Part shown: positions 13,622 to 22,785 of the stretch, one piece after another
Layout: each line of letters begins with the position of its first letter
Numbering within the stretch: position 1 is the stretch's first letter
Assembly (NCBI GenBank): GCA_963849635.1
Contig: CAWKIA010000039.1
Location: 1 to 64,000 of the forward strand
DNA length: 64,000 bases
Source: CAVRUD01 sp963849635
GTDB taxonomy: Bacteria; Chloroflexota; Chloroflexia; Thermomicrobiales; UBA6265
Direction: 5' to 3'
Translations under genes and position numbers: made by a program
The notes under the pieces: model-generated
Databases searched by the model: none
Told to the model about the DNA's origin: nothing
What the model saw: only the letters and a program-made list of their open reading frames with translations

Positions 13622-13708
13622 GCGGGTGACCGGGATCGCCGGTCATCCGCTTCAGGTAGTTTGGTCGACATAAATTCGGGTCCGGTGGGGAACCGAAGGT
13701 CGACCGAA
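13622..13708 (+). promoter_or_regulatory. Structured fusA-tuf spacer with two hairpins
   Basis: GCGGGTGACCGG (13622-13633) pairs with CCGGTCATCCGC (13639-13650). A second, longer structure pairs TTGGTCGAC (13661-13669) with GTCGACCGAA (13699-13708), with TTCGG/CCGAA nested inside. The second stem ends just before the tuf ribosome site (AGGGAG near 13715). This could control tuf translation or message processing; the role is inferred. Confidence 0.5.
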
Positions 13709-13728
13709 ATGGAGTAGGGAGTAATTTC

Positions 13729-14928
<1,200 letters not shown>

Positions 14929-14965
14929 CCCCTGTACCAGGGCGGGTTTATCGACCCGTCAACGC

Positions 14966-15000
14966 GAGGCGGCCGGCCCATTTTCGGGCCCGGCCGCCTC
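14966..15000 (+). terminator. GC-rich hairpin after tuf
   Basis: GAGGCGGCCGGCCC (14966-14979) pairs with GGGCCCGGCCGCCTC (14986-15000) around ATTTTC. There is no following T run, so it may act as a message-stabilising or Rho-assisted end, or only partly reduce read-through into rpsJ. Confidence 0.6.
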
Positions 15001-15084
15001 ACGGCGTCAGGATGGTCCTGAGCCGTATCGTCTTCGCTCTTTGACAACCGATTCGACTCCCACGACTCAGGAGGGGTGTGTTCG

Positions 15085-15405
15085 ATGGTCGCACGCAAGC
15101 CGACGCAGAAAATCAGGATTCGTCTCAAAGCCTACGACCACAAGATTCTTGACCAGTCGGCTGGCAAGATCGTCGAGACCGCGGAATCGACCGGGGCCAA
15201 GGTGGCGGGACCTGTTCCACTGCCGACGCGGATCGAGAAGTTCAGCGTGATCCGCTCTCCGTTCATCGATAAGGACTCGCAGGAGCAGTTCGAGATCCGG
15301 ACGCACAAGCGACTGATCGACGTGTTGGAGCCGAGCGGTAACACCATCCGGGCGCTGATGCGGCTGAATTTGCCGGCAGGCGTCGATATTGAGATCAAGC
15401 TGTAA
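15085..15405 (+). CDS. rpsJ: 30S ribosomal protein S10
   Basis: S10 is a 30S head protein and also part of the Nus antitermination complex. The 106-residue sequence starts MVARKPTQKIRIRLKAYDHK and has the conserved GPVPLPTRIEKF and THKRLIDVLEPSG segments. ATG 15085 is chosen because AGGAGG at 15069-15074 is ten bases away; an upstream in-frame GTG (15076) is too close to that site. It opens the S10 series after the tuf hairpin. Confidence 0.96.
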   Translation: MVARKPTQKIRIRLKAYDHKILDQSAGKIVETAESTGAKVAGPVPLPTRIEKFSVIRSPFIDKDSQEQFEIRTHKRLIDVLEPSGNTIRALMRLNLPAGVDIEIKL

Positions 15406-15411
15406 GAGAGT

Positions 15412-15485
15412 GACAAGTTCCAAGGGGCAAGTTCCAAGTACGTTCGACTTCACTTGGAAACTTGAGACTTGTAACTTGCAACTTC
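15412..15485. repeat. Heptad-repeat hairpin between rpsJ and rplC (CAAGTTC family)
   Basis: Left arm 15412-15439 is made of 7-bp units beginning CAAG (CAAGTTC, CAAGGGG). Right arm 15453-15485 has units of the form ACTTGNA. The arms are complementary. The element begins seven bases after the rpsJ stop. The word family differs from those of the other elements in the window but the period and design are the same. Confidence 0.75.
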
Positions 15486-15568
15486 TGTCGTCTTCACGCT
15501 CTTGATGCGGGGCCGGCCAGAGTGCTGTCGCCGCGTCCTGGAGACAGGAAAGGGCCAGGAAAGAGCCA

Positions 15569-16204
15569 ATGATCCAGGGATTGATTGGTAAGAAACTGGG
15601 GATGACCCAGGTATTTGACGAACGGGGCGTGGTGCTTCCGGTCACGGTGATCGAGACGGGACCGTGCGTCGTGACTCAGGTCAAGACGACCGAGAAGGAC
15701 GGCTACGAGGCCGTTCAACTTGGTTTCGGTCTGGACAAGCGCCTCAACCGACCGGAGCAGGGACACCGCCGCGCCAGCGGCTTCATGTCCCGGTGGCTGC
15801 GAGAGGTCAACGCCGACAACGTCTCGGAATTCGAAGTCGGTCAGGTGATCAATGCCGACGCGTTCGCCGAAGGCGAAATGGTCGATGTGATCGCGACCTC
15901 GAAGGGCCGTGGTTTCCAGGGTGGAATGAAGCGCCACGGATTCCATGGTGGTCCGAAAACCCACGGTCAGTCCGACCGGCACCGGGCGCCTGGTTCGATC
16001 GGGTCCAGCGCCACCCCGGGACGCGTGATGAAGGGTATGAAGATGGCGGGCCACATGGGGCACGAGCAGGTGACTGTTCAGAACCTTCAGGTGGTGCGGG
16101 TCGACACCGAGCGCAACATCCTTCTCATCAAGGGATCGGTCCCCGGGCCGATCAACGGAGAGGTGGTCGTTCGTCGCGCGGTCAAGGCCAGAGCGAGCAA
16201 GTAG
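15569..16204 (+). CDS. rplC: 50S ribosomal protein L3
   Basis: L3 is an early 23S rRNA assembly protein reaching toward the peptidyl transferase centre. The 211 residues begin MIQGLIGKKLGMTQVFDERG and contain the rRNA-binding extension with TSKGRGFQGGMKRHGFHGG and the THGQSDRHRAPGSIGSSATPGRV segment, which is methylated at Gln in some bacteria. ATG 15569 follows an AGGAAAG site. The order rpsJ-rplC-rplD is standard. Confidence 0.97.
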   Translation: MIQGLIGKKLGMTQVFDERGVVLPVTVIETGPCVVTQVKTTEKDGYEAVQLGFGLDKRLNRPEQGHRRASGFMSRWLREVNADNVSEFEVGQVINADAFAEGEMVDVIATSKGRGFQGGMKRHGFHGGPKTHGQSDRHRAPGSIGSSATPGRVMKGMKMAGHMGHEQVTVQNLQVVRVDTERNILLIKGSVPGPINGEVVVRRAVKARASK

Positions 16205-16292
16205 CGGAGATTGTGCTCCGCACCCGCCGCGATACGAGATAGCTGACGACACGAGACAGTTATCAGATCTATGTCGTTAGGGAGTTAGAACG

Positions 16293-17015
16293 ATGCAGGT
16301 TGACGTTCATAGCACCACGGGTGAGGTGGTCGCTCAGACGGAGCTCGATGAGACCGTCTGGGGGATCGAGCCGCACATCGCGGTGATGCACCAGGCTCTG
16401 CTGCGCCAGCAGGCCAACGCCCGCAAGGGTACGCACAACACATTGACCCGCGGACTGGTCCGGGGCGGTGGTAAGAAGCCGTGGCGCCAGAAGGGAACCG
16501 GCCGCGCCCGCCAGGGTTCGATCCGCTCTCCGCAGTGGAAGGGTGGCGGTGTGGTCTTTGGCCCGCACCCGCGCTCGTACGTTCAGGCGCTGCCACGCAA
16601 GATGCGCCGCCTGGCGATCCGTTCGGCCCTCTCCGCCAAGCTCCGTGATGAGCGTGTCACGGTCGTTCGCGGTCTGGGTGAGATCGAGCCGCGTACCAAG
16701 GCGATGAAGGGATTTCTCGGCTCGGTGCCGGAGTCGCGCTCGTACCTGATCGTGGTTCATGACAATGTCGAGCCGATCTACCGCTCGTCCGCGAACCTCG
16801 AAGACGTGCTGACGATCCGCGCCAACGTCCTCAATGTTCGCGATGTCCTCAAGTACGAGCGGCTTGTCGTGACCGAAGAGGCTCTGGCGGTGATCGAAGG
16901 CTTCTGGGCGCTTCCGGCGGACAAGCGCACGCCCGGCAGCTTCCGGCAGAAGCGGCTGGCGGCATTGATCGCCAAGCAGCGGGGAACCGCGGCCGCGGCG
17001 GCGGTGGAGGCCTAA
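16293..17015 (+). CDS. rplD: 50S ribosomal protein L4
   Basis: L4 lines part of the polypeptide exit tunnel; in E. coli it also represses its own operon. The 240 residues have the tunnel-loop segment GTHNTLTRGLVRGGGKKPWRQKGTGRARQG (long loop near residues 50-80), PHPRSY and a C-terminal Rossmann-like domain. The C-terminus is extended by about 35 residues relative to E. coli (QKRLAALIAKQRGTAAAA). ATG 16293 follows AGGGAG at 16279. The 88-base gap upstream holds a small CGGAG/CTCCG stem but no full heptad element. Confidence 0.95.
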   Translation: MQVDVHSTTGEVVAQTELDETVWGIEPHIAVMHQALLRQQANARKGTHNTLTRGLVRGGGKKPWRQKGTGRARQGSIRSPQWKGGGVVFGPHPRSYVQALPRKMRRLAIRSALSAKLRDERVTVVRGLGEIEPRTKAMKGFLGSVPESRSYLIVVHDNVEPIYRSSANLEDVLTIRANVLNVRDVLKYERLVVTEEALAVIEGFWALPADKRTPGSFRQKRLAALIAKQRGTAAAAAVEA

Positions 17016-17016
17016 G

Positions 17017-17328
17017 ATGGCTGAGATTCGAGTCGAGGACGTCATCCGGCGTCCCCTCATCACTGAGAAGAACACCTGGCTGATGGAGCGGGACCAGTAC
17101 ACCTTCGAGGTGCTGCCCGACGCCAACAAGATCCAGATCAAGGAAGCCGTGGAGAAGACCTTCAACGTGCGTGTGAAGGCCGTCAACACGATGAACTACA
17201 AGCAGAAAGATCGCGTCCGCGGTACCCGCGGCGGCCGGGGTCGCATCCGCGGCCACGAGGCTGGTTGGAAGAAGGCTGTCGTCACGCTTCAGGCGGGCCA
17301 GCGCATCGATATCTTCGAGCAGGTCTAG
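17017..17328 (+). CDS. rplW: 50S ribosomal protein L23
   Basis: L23 sits at the tunnel exit and is the docking point for trigger factor and SRP. The 103-residue protein has VIRRPLITEKNTWLMERDQY (conserved ITEK), then FEVLPDANKIQIKEAVEKTF and the basic loop around RVRGTRGGRGRIRGHE. Its ATG is one base after the rplD stop, with GGTGGAGG inside the rplD end as ribosome site, so translation is probably coupled. Confidence 0.96.
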   Translation: MAEIRVEDVIRRPLITEKNTWLMERDQYTFEVLPDANKIQIKEAVEKTFNVRVKAVNTMNYKQKDRVRGTRGGRGRIRGHEAGWKKAVVTLQAGQRIDIFEQV

Positions 17329-17354
17329 GCGCACCCGGGAAAGGAGGACGCGAC

Positions 17355-18191
17355 ATGCCTATTCGTAAGTACAAGCCAACTTCGCCGGGGCGCCGCTCAA
17401 TGAGCGTTAGCACCTTCGAAGAGATCACCAAGAAGCGGCCGGAGAAGAGCCTGACTGAGGCCCTTCAGAAGCACGCCGGTCGCAACAACCGCGGCAAGAT
17501 CACCGTTCGCCACCAGGGCGGCGGCGCCAAGCGGCGGTACCGGCTCATCGACTTCAAACGGAAGAAGTACGGCGTACCCGCTCGCGTGGCTGCGATCGAG
17601 TACGACCCAAACCGCACCGCCCGCATCGCCCTCCTCTTCTACCTTGACGGTGAGAAGCGGTACATGCTGGCTCCGGTCGGCATCAAGGTCGGTGATATGG
17701 TCGTGGCCGGTCCGGATGCGCCGATCCGCGTTGGCAACGCGCTTCCGTTGCGCAATATCCCGACCGGTACGCAGATCCACAACATCGAGCTCTACCCGGG
17801 CAAGGGCGGCCAGATGGTTCGCTCCGCGGGCACCTCGGCTCAGTTGATGGCGAAGTCGGAGAGCCACGCCCAGGTCCGGATGCCCTCCGGTGAGGTTCGC
17901 CTGGTCCACCTCGACTGCATGGCGACACTCGGCCAGGTCGGCAACGTCGATCACGAGAACATCCAGATCGGCAAGGCCGGCCGCTCCCGCCACATGGGCA
18001 AGCGGCCGACCGTGCGTGGATCGGTGATGAACCCGAGCGACCACCCGCACGGCGGTGGCGAGGGCAAGGCGCCAATCGGTGGCCAGCCCAAGACCAAGTG
18101 GGGCAAGCCCGCCTTCCAGCGGACCCGCAACAACAAGCGGACTGACGGCATGATCGTCCGCAAGCGCAATGCATCTCGAACGCGCCGGTAG
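17355..18191 (+). CDS. rplB: 50S ribosomal protein L2
   Basis: L2 is needed for subunit joining and peptidyl transfer. The 278 residues begin MPIRKYKPTSPGRRSMSV and include GRNNRGKITVRHQGGGAKRRYR, the OB-fold and SH3-like core, and the C-terminal VRGSVMNPSDHPHGGGEGK loop with the conserved His. Start ATG 17355 follows AAGGAGG at 17341-17347; the frame is open further upstream but that part overlaps rplW and has no family similarity. Normal length. Confidence 0.98.
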   Translation: MPIRKYKPTSPGRRSMSVSTFEEITKKRPEKSLTEALQKHAGRNNRGKITVRHQGGGAKRRYRLIDFKRKKYGVPARVAAIEYDPNRTARIALLFYLDGEKRYMLAPVGIKVGDMVVAGPDAPIRVGNALPLRNIPTGTQIHNIELYPGKGGQMVRSAGTSAQLMAKSESHAQVRMPSGEVRLVHLDCMATLGQVGNVDHENIQIGKAGRSRHMGKRPTVRGSVMNPSDHPHGGGEGKAPIGGQPKTKWGKPAFQRTRNNKRTDGMIVRKRNASRTRR

Positions 18192-18223
18192 GCTTTTGGC
18201 TGAACTGCTAAGAGGAGAAGCCC

Positions 18224-18505
18224 GTGGGTAGGTCGTCAAAGAAGGGGCCGTTCATCGACCCCAAGTTGCAGAAGAAGGTGGAGACGCTTAACCGGTCGAA
18301 CAACCGGAGCGTGATCCGCACCTGGGCGCGGGCATGCACCGTCTACCCAGGCATGATCGGCCACACGATCGCGATCCACAACGGTCGCGCTCATGTTCCG
18401 ATCTTCATCACTGAGCAGATGGTGGGACACCGGCTTGGCGAGTTTGCGCCGACCCGGACGTTCCGAGGACACGGCAAGGACGCGGACCGGCGCGCTCGCC
18501 GCTAA
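18224..18505 (+). CDS. rpsS: 30S ribosomal protein S19
   Basis: S19 binds the head of the 30S subunit next to S13. The 93 residues begin MGRSSKKGPFIDPKLQKKVE and contain the rRNA-binding end GHRLGEFAPTRTFRGHGKDA. The start is GTG 18224, preceded by an AGGAG core at about 18213. The order rplB-rpsS-rplV is standard. Confidence 0.96.
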   Translation: MGRSSKKGPFIDPKLQKKVETLNRSNNRSVIRTWARACTVYPGMIGHTIAIHNGRAHVPIFITEQMVGHRLGEFAPTRTFRGHGKDADRRARR

Positions 18506-18584
18506 GTGGCGGAGCTGACCGGCGGTAAGGACGGCTGGAAAGCAGCAAAGCCGGCCCGAGGCCGCCGATGAAGGAGATGACGCA

Positions 18585-18926
18585 ATGGAAGTGACCGCGA
18601 GCCTGAAGCGAGTGCGAGTGTCCTCGCGCAAGGCCCGGCTGGTCCTCGATACGGTCCGGGATAAGTCGGTGAGCGAGGCGATTTCGATCACCCGCTTCCT
18701 GCCCAACAAGACCGCGTTTGAGGTCAATAAGCTGCTGCGATCCGTCGCGGCCAACGCCGAGAACAACTACGATCTCGATCCGGAAGATCTCTGGATCAAG
18801 GCGATCTACGCCGACGACGCGCCGGTGATGAAGCGGTTCAAGCCAAAGGCTCGCGGCCGGGTCGGTCGCATCCTGAAGCGCAGCTGCTCCATCACGGTGA
18901 TCGCCGAGAACAGGGAAGGACGCTAA
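18585..18926 (+). CDS. rplV: 50S ribosomal protein L22
   Basis: L22 extends a beta hairpin into the exit tunnel, where macrolide resistance mutations occur. The 113-residue protein starts MEVTASLKRVRVSSRKARLV and contains NAENNYDLDPEDLWIKAIYAD and the hairpin region KPKARGRVGRILKRSCSITV. An AAGGAGATG site precedes ATG 18585. The stop codon directly abuts the rpsC start, so the two are translationally coupled. Confidence 0.96.
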   Translation: MEVTASLKRVRVSSRKARLVLDTVRDKSVSEAISITRFLPNKTAFEVNKLLRSVAANAENNYDLDPEDLWIKAIYADDAPVMKRFKPKARGRVGRILKRSCSITVIAENREGR

Positions 18927-19613
18927 ATGGGGCGTAAAGTAAATCCGATCGGGTTTCGACTCGGCATCACCAGCACGTGGGAATCCAAGTGGTTCGCGGA
19001 GCGCAATTACACTGAGCTCCTGCACGAGGATCTCAAAATTCGCCGCTTGATCATGCGGGACCTGACCCGGGCCGGCATCTCCAAGATCGAGCTGGAGCGC
19101 TCGGCCAACAAGGTCGATGCCACCCTGCACACCTCCAAGCCGGGCATCGTCATCGGCAAGCAGGGCGCCAACGTTGAGCGCCTGCGCCAGATGCTCGAGA
19201 AGGAAGTGGGCAAGAAGGTCCACCTCAAGATCGAAGAGATCAAGGTCCCCGAGACCGACGCTCGCCTGATCGCGGAGAGCATCGCCGAACAGATCGGTCG
19301 CCGTGTCTCCTACCGCCGGGCGATGAAGCACGCCGTCCAGCAGGCCATGCGCCGTGGGGCCAAGGGCGTCAAGATCCGCCTCGGCGGCCGCCTGGGTGGC
19401 GCTGAGATGAGCCGGACCGTGACGGAGATGGACGGCCGCGTGCCGCTCCACACCCTGCGGGCGGATATCGACTTCGGCGTCGTCCACGCCGCCACGACCT
19501 ACGGCCAGATTGGCGTGAAGGTCTGGGTTTACAAAGGCGACATTATCCCGGAGCGGCGGCCGGCGACCGCCGAATCGCTTACCGCCGATCTGGCGGCGTT
19601 GCCGGCGGATTAG
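18927..19613 (+). CDS. rpsC: 30S ribosomal protein S3
   Basis: S3 lies at the mRNA entry tunnel and contributes to the ribosome helicase activity. The 228 residues start MGRKVNPIGFRLGITSTWES; the KH domain shows KPGIVIGKQGANVERLRQ (GXXG loop) and the C-terminal domain shows RRAMKHAVQQAMRRGAKGVK and GRLGGAEMSR. There is no spacer to rplV. A heptad-repeat hairpin follows immediately after the stop. Confidence 0.97.
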   Translation: MGRKVNPIGFRLGITSTWESKWFAERNYTELLHEDLKIRRLIMRDLTRAGISKIELERSANKVDATLHTSKPGIVIGKQGANVERLRQMLEKEVGKKVHLKIEEIKVPETDARLIAESIAEQIGRRVSYRRAMKHAVQQAMRRGAKGVKIRLGGRLGGAEMSRTVTEMDGRVPLHTLRADIDFGVVHAATTYGQIGVKVWVYKGDIIPERRPATAESLTADLAALPAD

Positions 19614-19731
19614 CTTTCAGCCGTCGGCTGTCAGCCGTCAGCACGACGGACATAGCGGGCGGATTTCAGAACGGTCCCTACAAGCTGAGGGAACCGACCG
19701 TAAAAGCTGACGGCTGAACGCTGAAAGCTGA
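19614..19731. repeat. Heptad-repeat hairpin between rpsC and rplP (CAGCCGT family)
   Basis: Left arm 19614-19642 has 7-bp units CAGCCGT and CGGCTGT; right arm 19703-19731 has the complementary CTGACGG, CTGAACG and CTGAAAG units. A loop of about 60 bases separates them. The element starts at the base after the rpsC stop and ends about 20 bases before the rplP start. It belongs to the same word family as the elements at 235 and 11374. Confidence 0.75.
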
Positions 19732-19753
19732 TATCTCTCTCGGAGCGTATGCC

Positions 19754-20257
19754 ATGTTGATGCCGAAGCGGACAAAGTACCGCAAGATGATGAAGGGGCG
19801 GATGCCGGGCAAGGCGATCCGCGGCTCGACCATCTCCTTTGGTGAGTACGCTCTCCAGGCGACCGAGCCGGCATGGATCAGCTCTCGCCAGATCGAGGCC
19901 GCCCGGCGGGCGATCACCAACTACCTGAAGCGCGGTGGTAAGGTCTGGATCCGGATCTTCCCCGACAAGCCGGTGACGCGGAAGCCCGCCGAAACTCGCA
20001 TGGGTTCCGGTAAGGGCAGCCCAGAGTTCTGGGTCGCGGTCGTCAAGCCGGGCCGGATCATGTTCGAGATCGGTGGCGTCTCCCAGGAGCGCGCCGAGGA
20101 GGCGCTGCGCCGCGCCGGCATGAAGTTCCCGATGGCGGTGAAAATCATCGCACGGCAGCAAATTGGCGTCGGATTCCCCGACGATTACGAGAATGAAGGC
20201 GAAGTGCCGACGGTCGAAGTCGAGGTCGGGAATGGCGCCGAGGAGGCCGTGGCATGA
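19754..20257 (+). CDS. rplP: 50S ribosomal protein L16
   Basis: L16 contacts the elbow of A- and P-site tRNA. The 167 residues contain MPKRTKYRKMMKGRMPGKAI, then FGEYALQATEPAWISSRQIE and the catalytic-centre loop KPAETRMGSGKGSPEFWVAV. The C-terminus is about 25 residues longer than usual and acidic (NEGEVPTVEVEVGNGAEE). ATG 19754 is eight bases after CGGAG; an in-frame ATG at 19760 would give the textbook start MPKRTKYRK and is an alternative. It overlaps rpmC by four bases. Confidence 0.96.
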   Translation: MLMPKRTKYRKMMKGRMPGKAIRGSTISFGEYALQATEPAWISSRQIEAARRAITNYLKRGGKVWIRIFPDKPVTRKPAETRMGSGKGSPEFWVAVVKPGRIMFEIGGVSQERAEEALRRAGMKFPMAVKIIARQQIGVGFPDDYENEGEVPTVEVEVGNGAEEAVA

Positions 20258-20502
20258 AGCCGGCTGAGATTCGGGCGATGGATGACAACAACATCTCTGT
20301 CACCCTGACCAGGTTGCACGAAGAGTGGCGCGACCTCCGCTTCAAGGAGGCGGTCGGGCAGCTCACAGAGACAGCCAGGATTCGCGAGATCCGCAAGACG
20401 ATCGCTCAGATCCACACCATCCGGACCGAGCGAGAGTTTGCGGTGGCAATTGAAGCGGGACATCTCCCACGGCAGCGTAAGTTGCCGAAAAGCAAGCGAT
20501 AA
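20254..20502 (+). CDS. rpmC: 50S ribosomal protein L29
   Basis: L29 is a small two-helix protein near the tunnel exit. The 82 residues have MKPAEIRAMDDNNISVTLTR and the family core EEWRDLRFKEAVGQLTETAR followed by IREIRKTIAQIHTIRTERE. It is a little longer than the 60-70 residue norm through its basic C-terminal tail (RQRKLPKSKR). ATG overlaps the rplP stop (ATGA), implying coupled translation. Confidence 0.93.
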   Translation: MKPAEIRAMDDNNISVTLTRLHEEWRDLRFKEAVGQLTETARIREIRKTIAQIHTIRTEREFAVAIEAGHLPRQRKLPKSKR

Positions 20503-20570
20503 CGTTCAAGCATTCGTACGATTGGTGGGAGGCTCCTGGCCGTCCACGAGAGGAAACGCAGGTTTAGCCC

Positions 20571-20888
20571 ATGAGTGATGCGACATCGACGGCAACCACC
20601 GATAGCTCCGCGGAGGCTCCTCGATTTGGGGGCCAGTCGCCGCGGACCCAGAAGGTCGGCAAGGTCGTCAGCGACAAGATGGATAAGACGGTCGTCGTGG
20701 CCGTCGACTACGTGCGCCGTCACCGCCTGTACCACAAGCGGATCACGAAGACGAGCAAGTTCATGGCGCACGACGAGAACAACGAGTGCAAGCCGGGCGA
20801 TACCGTCCGCATCGAAGAGACGCGACCGCTCTCGGCCCACAAGCGCTGGGTCGTCCGCGAGATCCTGGAGCGCGGCATCCAAATCTAG
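20571..20888 (+). CDS. rpsQ: 30S ribosomal protein S17
   Basis: S17 is a primary 16S rRNA-binding OB-fold protein. Residues about 25-105 carry the family sequence (KVGKVVSDKMDKTVVVAVDY, HRLYHKRITKTSKFMAHDEN, GDTVRIEETRPLSAHKRW). An N-terminal extension of about 20 Ser/Thr/Ala-rich residues precedes it. The start ATG 20571 follows GAGGAA at about 20550; the spacing is long, so a shorter internal start cannot be excluded, but no better one is seen. Confidence 0.95.
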   Translation: MSDATSTATTDSSAEAPRFGGQSPRTQKVGKVVSDKMDKTVVVAVDYVRRHRLYHKRITKTSKFMAHDENNECKPGDTVRIEETRPLSAHKRWVVREILERGIQI

Positions 20889-20890
20889 TC

Positions 20891-20962
20891 GTGAGACATG
20901 AGACGTGAGACGTGAGTACAGAGCTCTCGTTTCTCACGACTCACGACTCACGACTCACGTCT
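20891..20962. repeat. Heptad-repeat hairpin between rpsQ and rplN (GTGAGAC family)
   Basis: Left arm 20891-20917 is a run of GTGAGAC/ATGAGAC 7-bp units; right arm 20932-20962 is a run of CTCACGA units, nearly exact. The arms are complementary around a 14-base loop. The element begins two bases after the rpsQ stop and ends three bases before the GGAAGG ribosome site of rplN. Confidence 0.85.
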
Positions 20963-20979
20963 GTGGAAGGAAGTGTGTT

Positions 20980-21348
20980 GTGATCCAGGTTCAGACGCGT
21001 CTCAAGGTCGCGGACAACAGCGGCGCCCGCGAGATCATGTGCATCCGCGTCTTGGGCGGGTCGTCGCGCAAGTACGGCGGCGTCGGTGACACGATCATCG
21101 CCGCGGTCAAGCAGGCTCAGCCGAATGCCGCCGTCAAAAAGGGCGATGTCGTTCGGGCGGTGATCGTGCGGACCGCGCAGGAGTTCGGGCGGCCGGACGG
21201 CAGCCACATCAAGTTCGACGACAACGCGGCCGTGTTGATCAATCCGCAGGGCAATCCCCGCGGCACTCGCATCTTCGGCCCCGTCGCGCGCGAGCTGCGT
21301 GAGCGACAGTACATGCGGATCGTTTCGTTGGCGCCAGAGGTTCTCTAA
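20980..21348 (+). CDS. rplN: 50S ribosomal protein L14
   Basis: L14 forms part of intersubunit bridge B8. The 122 residues start MIQVQTRLKVADNSGAREIM and contain DTIIAAVKQAQP, the KKGDVVRAVIVRT strand and the C-terminal FGPVARELRERQYMRIVSLA. GTG 20980 is chosen because it gives the exact family start and follows GGAAGG (20965-20970). The frame is open upstream but that part is the heptad-repeat element. Confidence 0.97.
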   Translation: MIQVQTRLKVADNSGAREIMCIRVLGGSSRKYGGVGDTIIAAVKQAQPNAAVKKGDVVRAVIVRTAQEFGRPDGSHIKFDDNAAVLINPQGNPRGTRIFGPVARELRERQYMRIVSLAPEVL

Positions 21349-21391
21349 GGGCCCGTCGTCGGCGGGTACCAGAGTGAGGTAGGACGTAGAG

Positions 21392-21718
21392 ATGAGAAAG
21401 ATTCGAACTGGAGACGAGGTTCTCGTCATGAGCGGTCGCAACAAAGGTCAGCGGGGCCGGGTACGGCTGAACCTGATCGAGCGCGATCGGATCGTGATCG
21501 AGGGCGTTAATATCGTCAAGAAGCACATCAAGCGTGGTCGTGCTCGCCAGGCGGGAATTGTCGAGGTTGAGGCCGCACTTCACGTGTCAAATGTGCGTCT
21601 GATCAGCCCGGCGGACGGACTCCCGACCAAGGTCGGCATCCGCCAGAACGCCGCTGGCAAGAACGAGCGCTACTGCAAGCGGACCGGGACGACCATTCCC
21701 AATCCAGTAATCGAGTAA
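21392..21718 (+). CDS. rplX: 50S ribosomal protein L24
   Basis: L24 initiates 50S assembly near the tunnel exit. The 108 residues have the KOW motif region KIRTGDEVLVMSGRNKGQRG, then IEGVNIVKKHIKRGRARQAG and the C-terminal GKNERYCKRTGTTIP. ATG 21392 follows GAGGTAGG. A 167-base gap to rplE follows, beginning with a small CCCGC/GCGGG stem and otherwise without a recognisable gene or heptad element. Confidence 0.95.
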   Translation: MRKIRTGDEVLVMSGRNKGQRGRVRLNLIERDRIVIEGVNIVKKHIKRGRARQAGIVEVEAALHVSNVRLISPADGLPTKVGIRQNAAGKNERYCKRTGTTIPNPVIE

Positions 21719-21885
21719 CCCGCTCAATCAGGCGGGCTTCCGGCTGGGGCAACCCGGCTGGAAGTTGGAAGACAGTCATAGGTGATCGGCGGCCTGAGCG
21801 CGATAGTGCGGACCAGGCGAAAACGCCACGATAAGGACGACGAGCCACGAGCCGCACACATTCGCGGCGGAAGAGGACGAACGAG

Positions 21886-22440
21886 ATGGCTAGACTCCTC
21901 GATCGCTACCGGCAGGAAGTTGTGCCGGCAATGATGGAAGAGCACTCCTACAAAAACGTGATGCAGGTCCCGAAGTTGACGAAGATCGTCATCAACATCG
22001 GGCTCGGCGAAGCAATCCAGAACGCCAAGGCAATCGACGCGGCGGTCGGTGATCTTCAGGCCATCACCGGTCAGAAGCCGGTTGTGACCAAGGCCAAGAA
22101 GTCGATCGCGGCGTTCAAGCTGCGCGAGGGCATGCCGATCGGGGCAATGGTCACCCTGCGCGGAACCCGCCAGTACGAGTTCCTCGACCGGCTAGTCTCT
22201 GTTGCGTTGCCGCGCATCCGCGACTTCCGCGGTGTCTCGCCGAACTCATTCGACGGGCGCGGTAACTACACCCTCGGTCTGCGCGAACAGCTCGCGTTCC
22301 CCGAGATCGACTACGACCGGATCGACAAGGTGCGCGGCCTCGAAGTAAGCATCGTCACCACCGCCCAGAACGACGAAGAAGGACGCAGCCTGCTAGCGAA
22401 GCTGGGTGTGCCGTTCTCCCGACCGGACCAGCAGCGGTAA
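21886..22440 (+). CDS. rplE: 50S ribosomal protein L5
   Basis: L5 binds 5S rRNA in the central protuberance. The 184 residues contain LTKIVINIGLGEAIQNAKAI, GQKPVVTKAKKSIAAFKLRE, the GAMVTLRGTRQYEFLDRLVS segment and GRGNYTLGLREQLAFPEI. AGAGG at 21872-21876 precedes ATG 21886. Normal length and no frame break. Confidence 0.97.
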   Translation: MARLLDRYRQEVVPAMMEEHSYKNVMQVPKLTKIVINIGLGEAIQNAKAIDAAVGDLQAITGQKPVVTKAKKSIAAFKLREGMPIGAMVTLRGTRQYEFLDRLVSVALPRIRDFRGVSPNSFDGRGNYTLGLREQLAFPEIDYDRIDKVRGLEVSIVTTAQNDEEGRSLLAKLGVPFSRPDQQR

Positions 22441-22467
22441 TACACACGTCAGGAGAGAGCAAACCAC

Positions 22468-22653
22468 ATGGCGAAGACGTCTCAGATCGTGCGGGCGAAC
22501 CGTCCCGCCAAGTTCCAGACCCGGCAGGTCAACCGCTGCAAGACCTGCGGCCGCGGCCGGGCGTACATGCGAAAGTTCGGCGTTTGCCGGATTTGTTTCC
22601 GCGAGCTGGCGTCGATTGGCCGGCTTCCGGGTGTGACCAAGTCGAGTTGGTAA
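22468..22653 (+). CDS. rpsZ: 30S ribosomal protein S14, zinc-binding (type Z)
   Basis: A 61-residue S14 of the short zinc form, placed between L5 and S8 as in most Gram-positive and thermophilic bacteria. The zinc ribbon shows CKTCGR and CRICFREL, two CxxC pairs. The sequence starts MAKTSQIVRANRPAKFQTRQ and ends LPGVTKSSW, the family signature. AGGAGAG precedes ATG 22468 by about 12 bases. Confidence 0.97.
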   Translation: MAKTSQIVRANRPAKFQTRQVNRCKTCGRGRAYMRKFGVCRICFRELASIGRLPGVTKSSW

Positions 22654-22655
22654 TG

Positions 22656-22712
22656 GAGTGCTGTGCGAGGAGTGCCGAGCACTCAGCACTCAGTACTCAG
22701 TACTCAGAACTC
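22656..22712. repeat. Heptad-repeat hairpin between rpsZ and rpsH (CTCAGTA family)
   Basis: The right arm (22681-22712) is a nearly perfect run of 7-bp units CTCAGCA, CTCAGTA, CTCAGTA, CTCAGAA. The left arm (22656-22680) is a more diverged run containing GAGTGCT and GAGTGCC, complementary to it. It starts two bases after the rpsZ stop. About 70 bases without a visible gene follow before rpsH. Confidence 0.75.
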
Positions 22713-22785
22713 GTTTAAATGCCACGGCCGCCGGGTGTCGGGACGGAACCCAGACAAACCAGCGGTCGCATCGGAGACAGTGCAG

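Noticed and set aside
16205..16292. Ninth heptad-repeat element between rplC and rplD
   Set aside because: A few related words (ATAGCTGAC, CAGTTATCAG) occur, but there are no repeated 7-bp units or paired arms; at most a decayed copy.
22656..22712. CRISPR-like array in the CTCAGTA repeat
   Set aside because: The units are seven bases long, directly adjacent, with no spacers; this is a heptad array, not a CRISPR.
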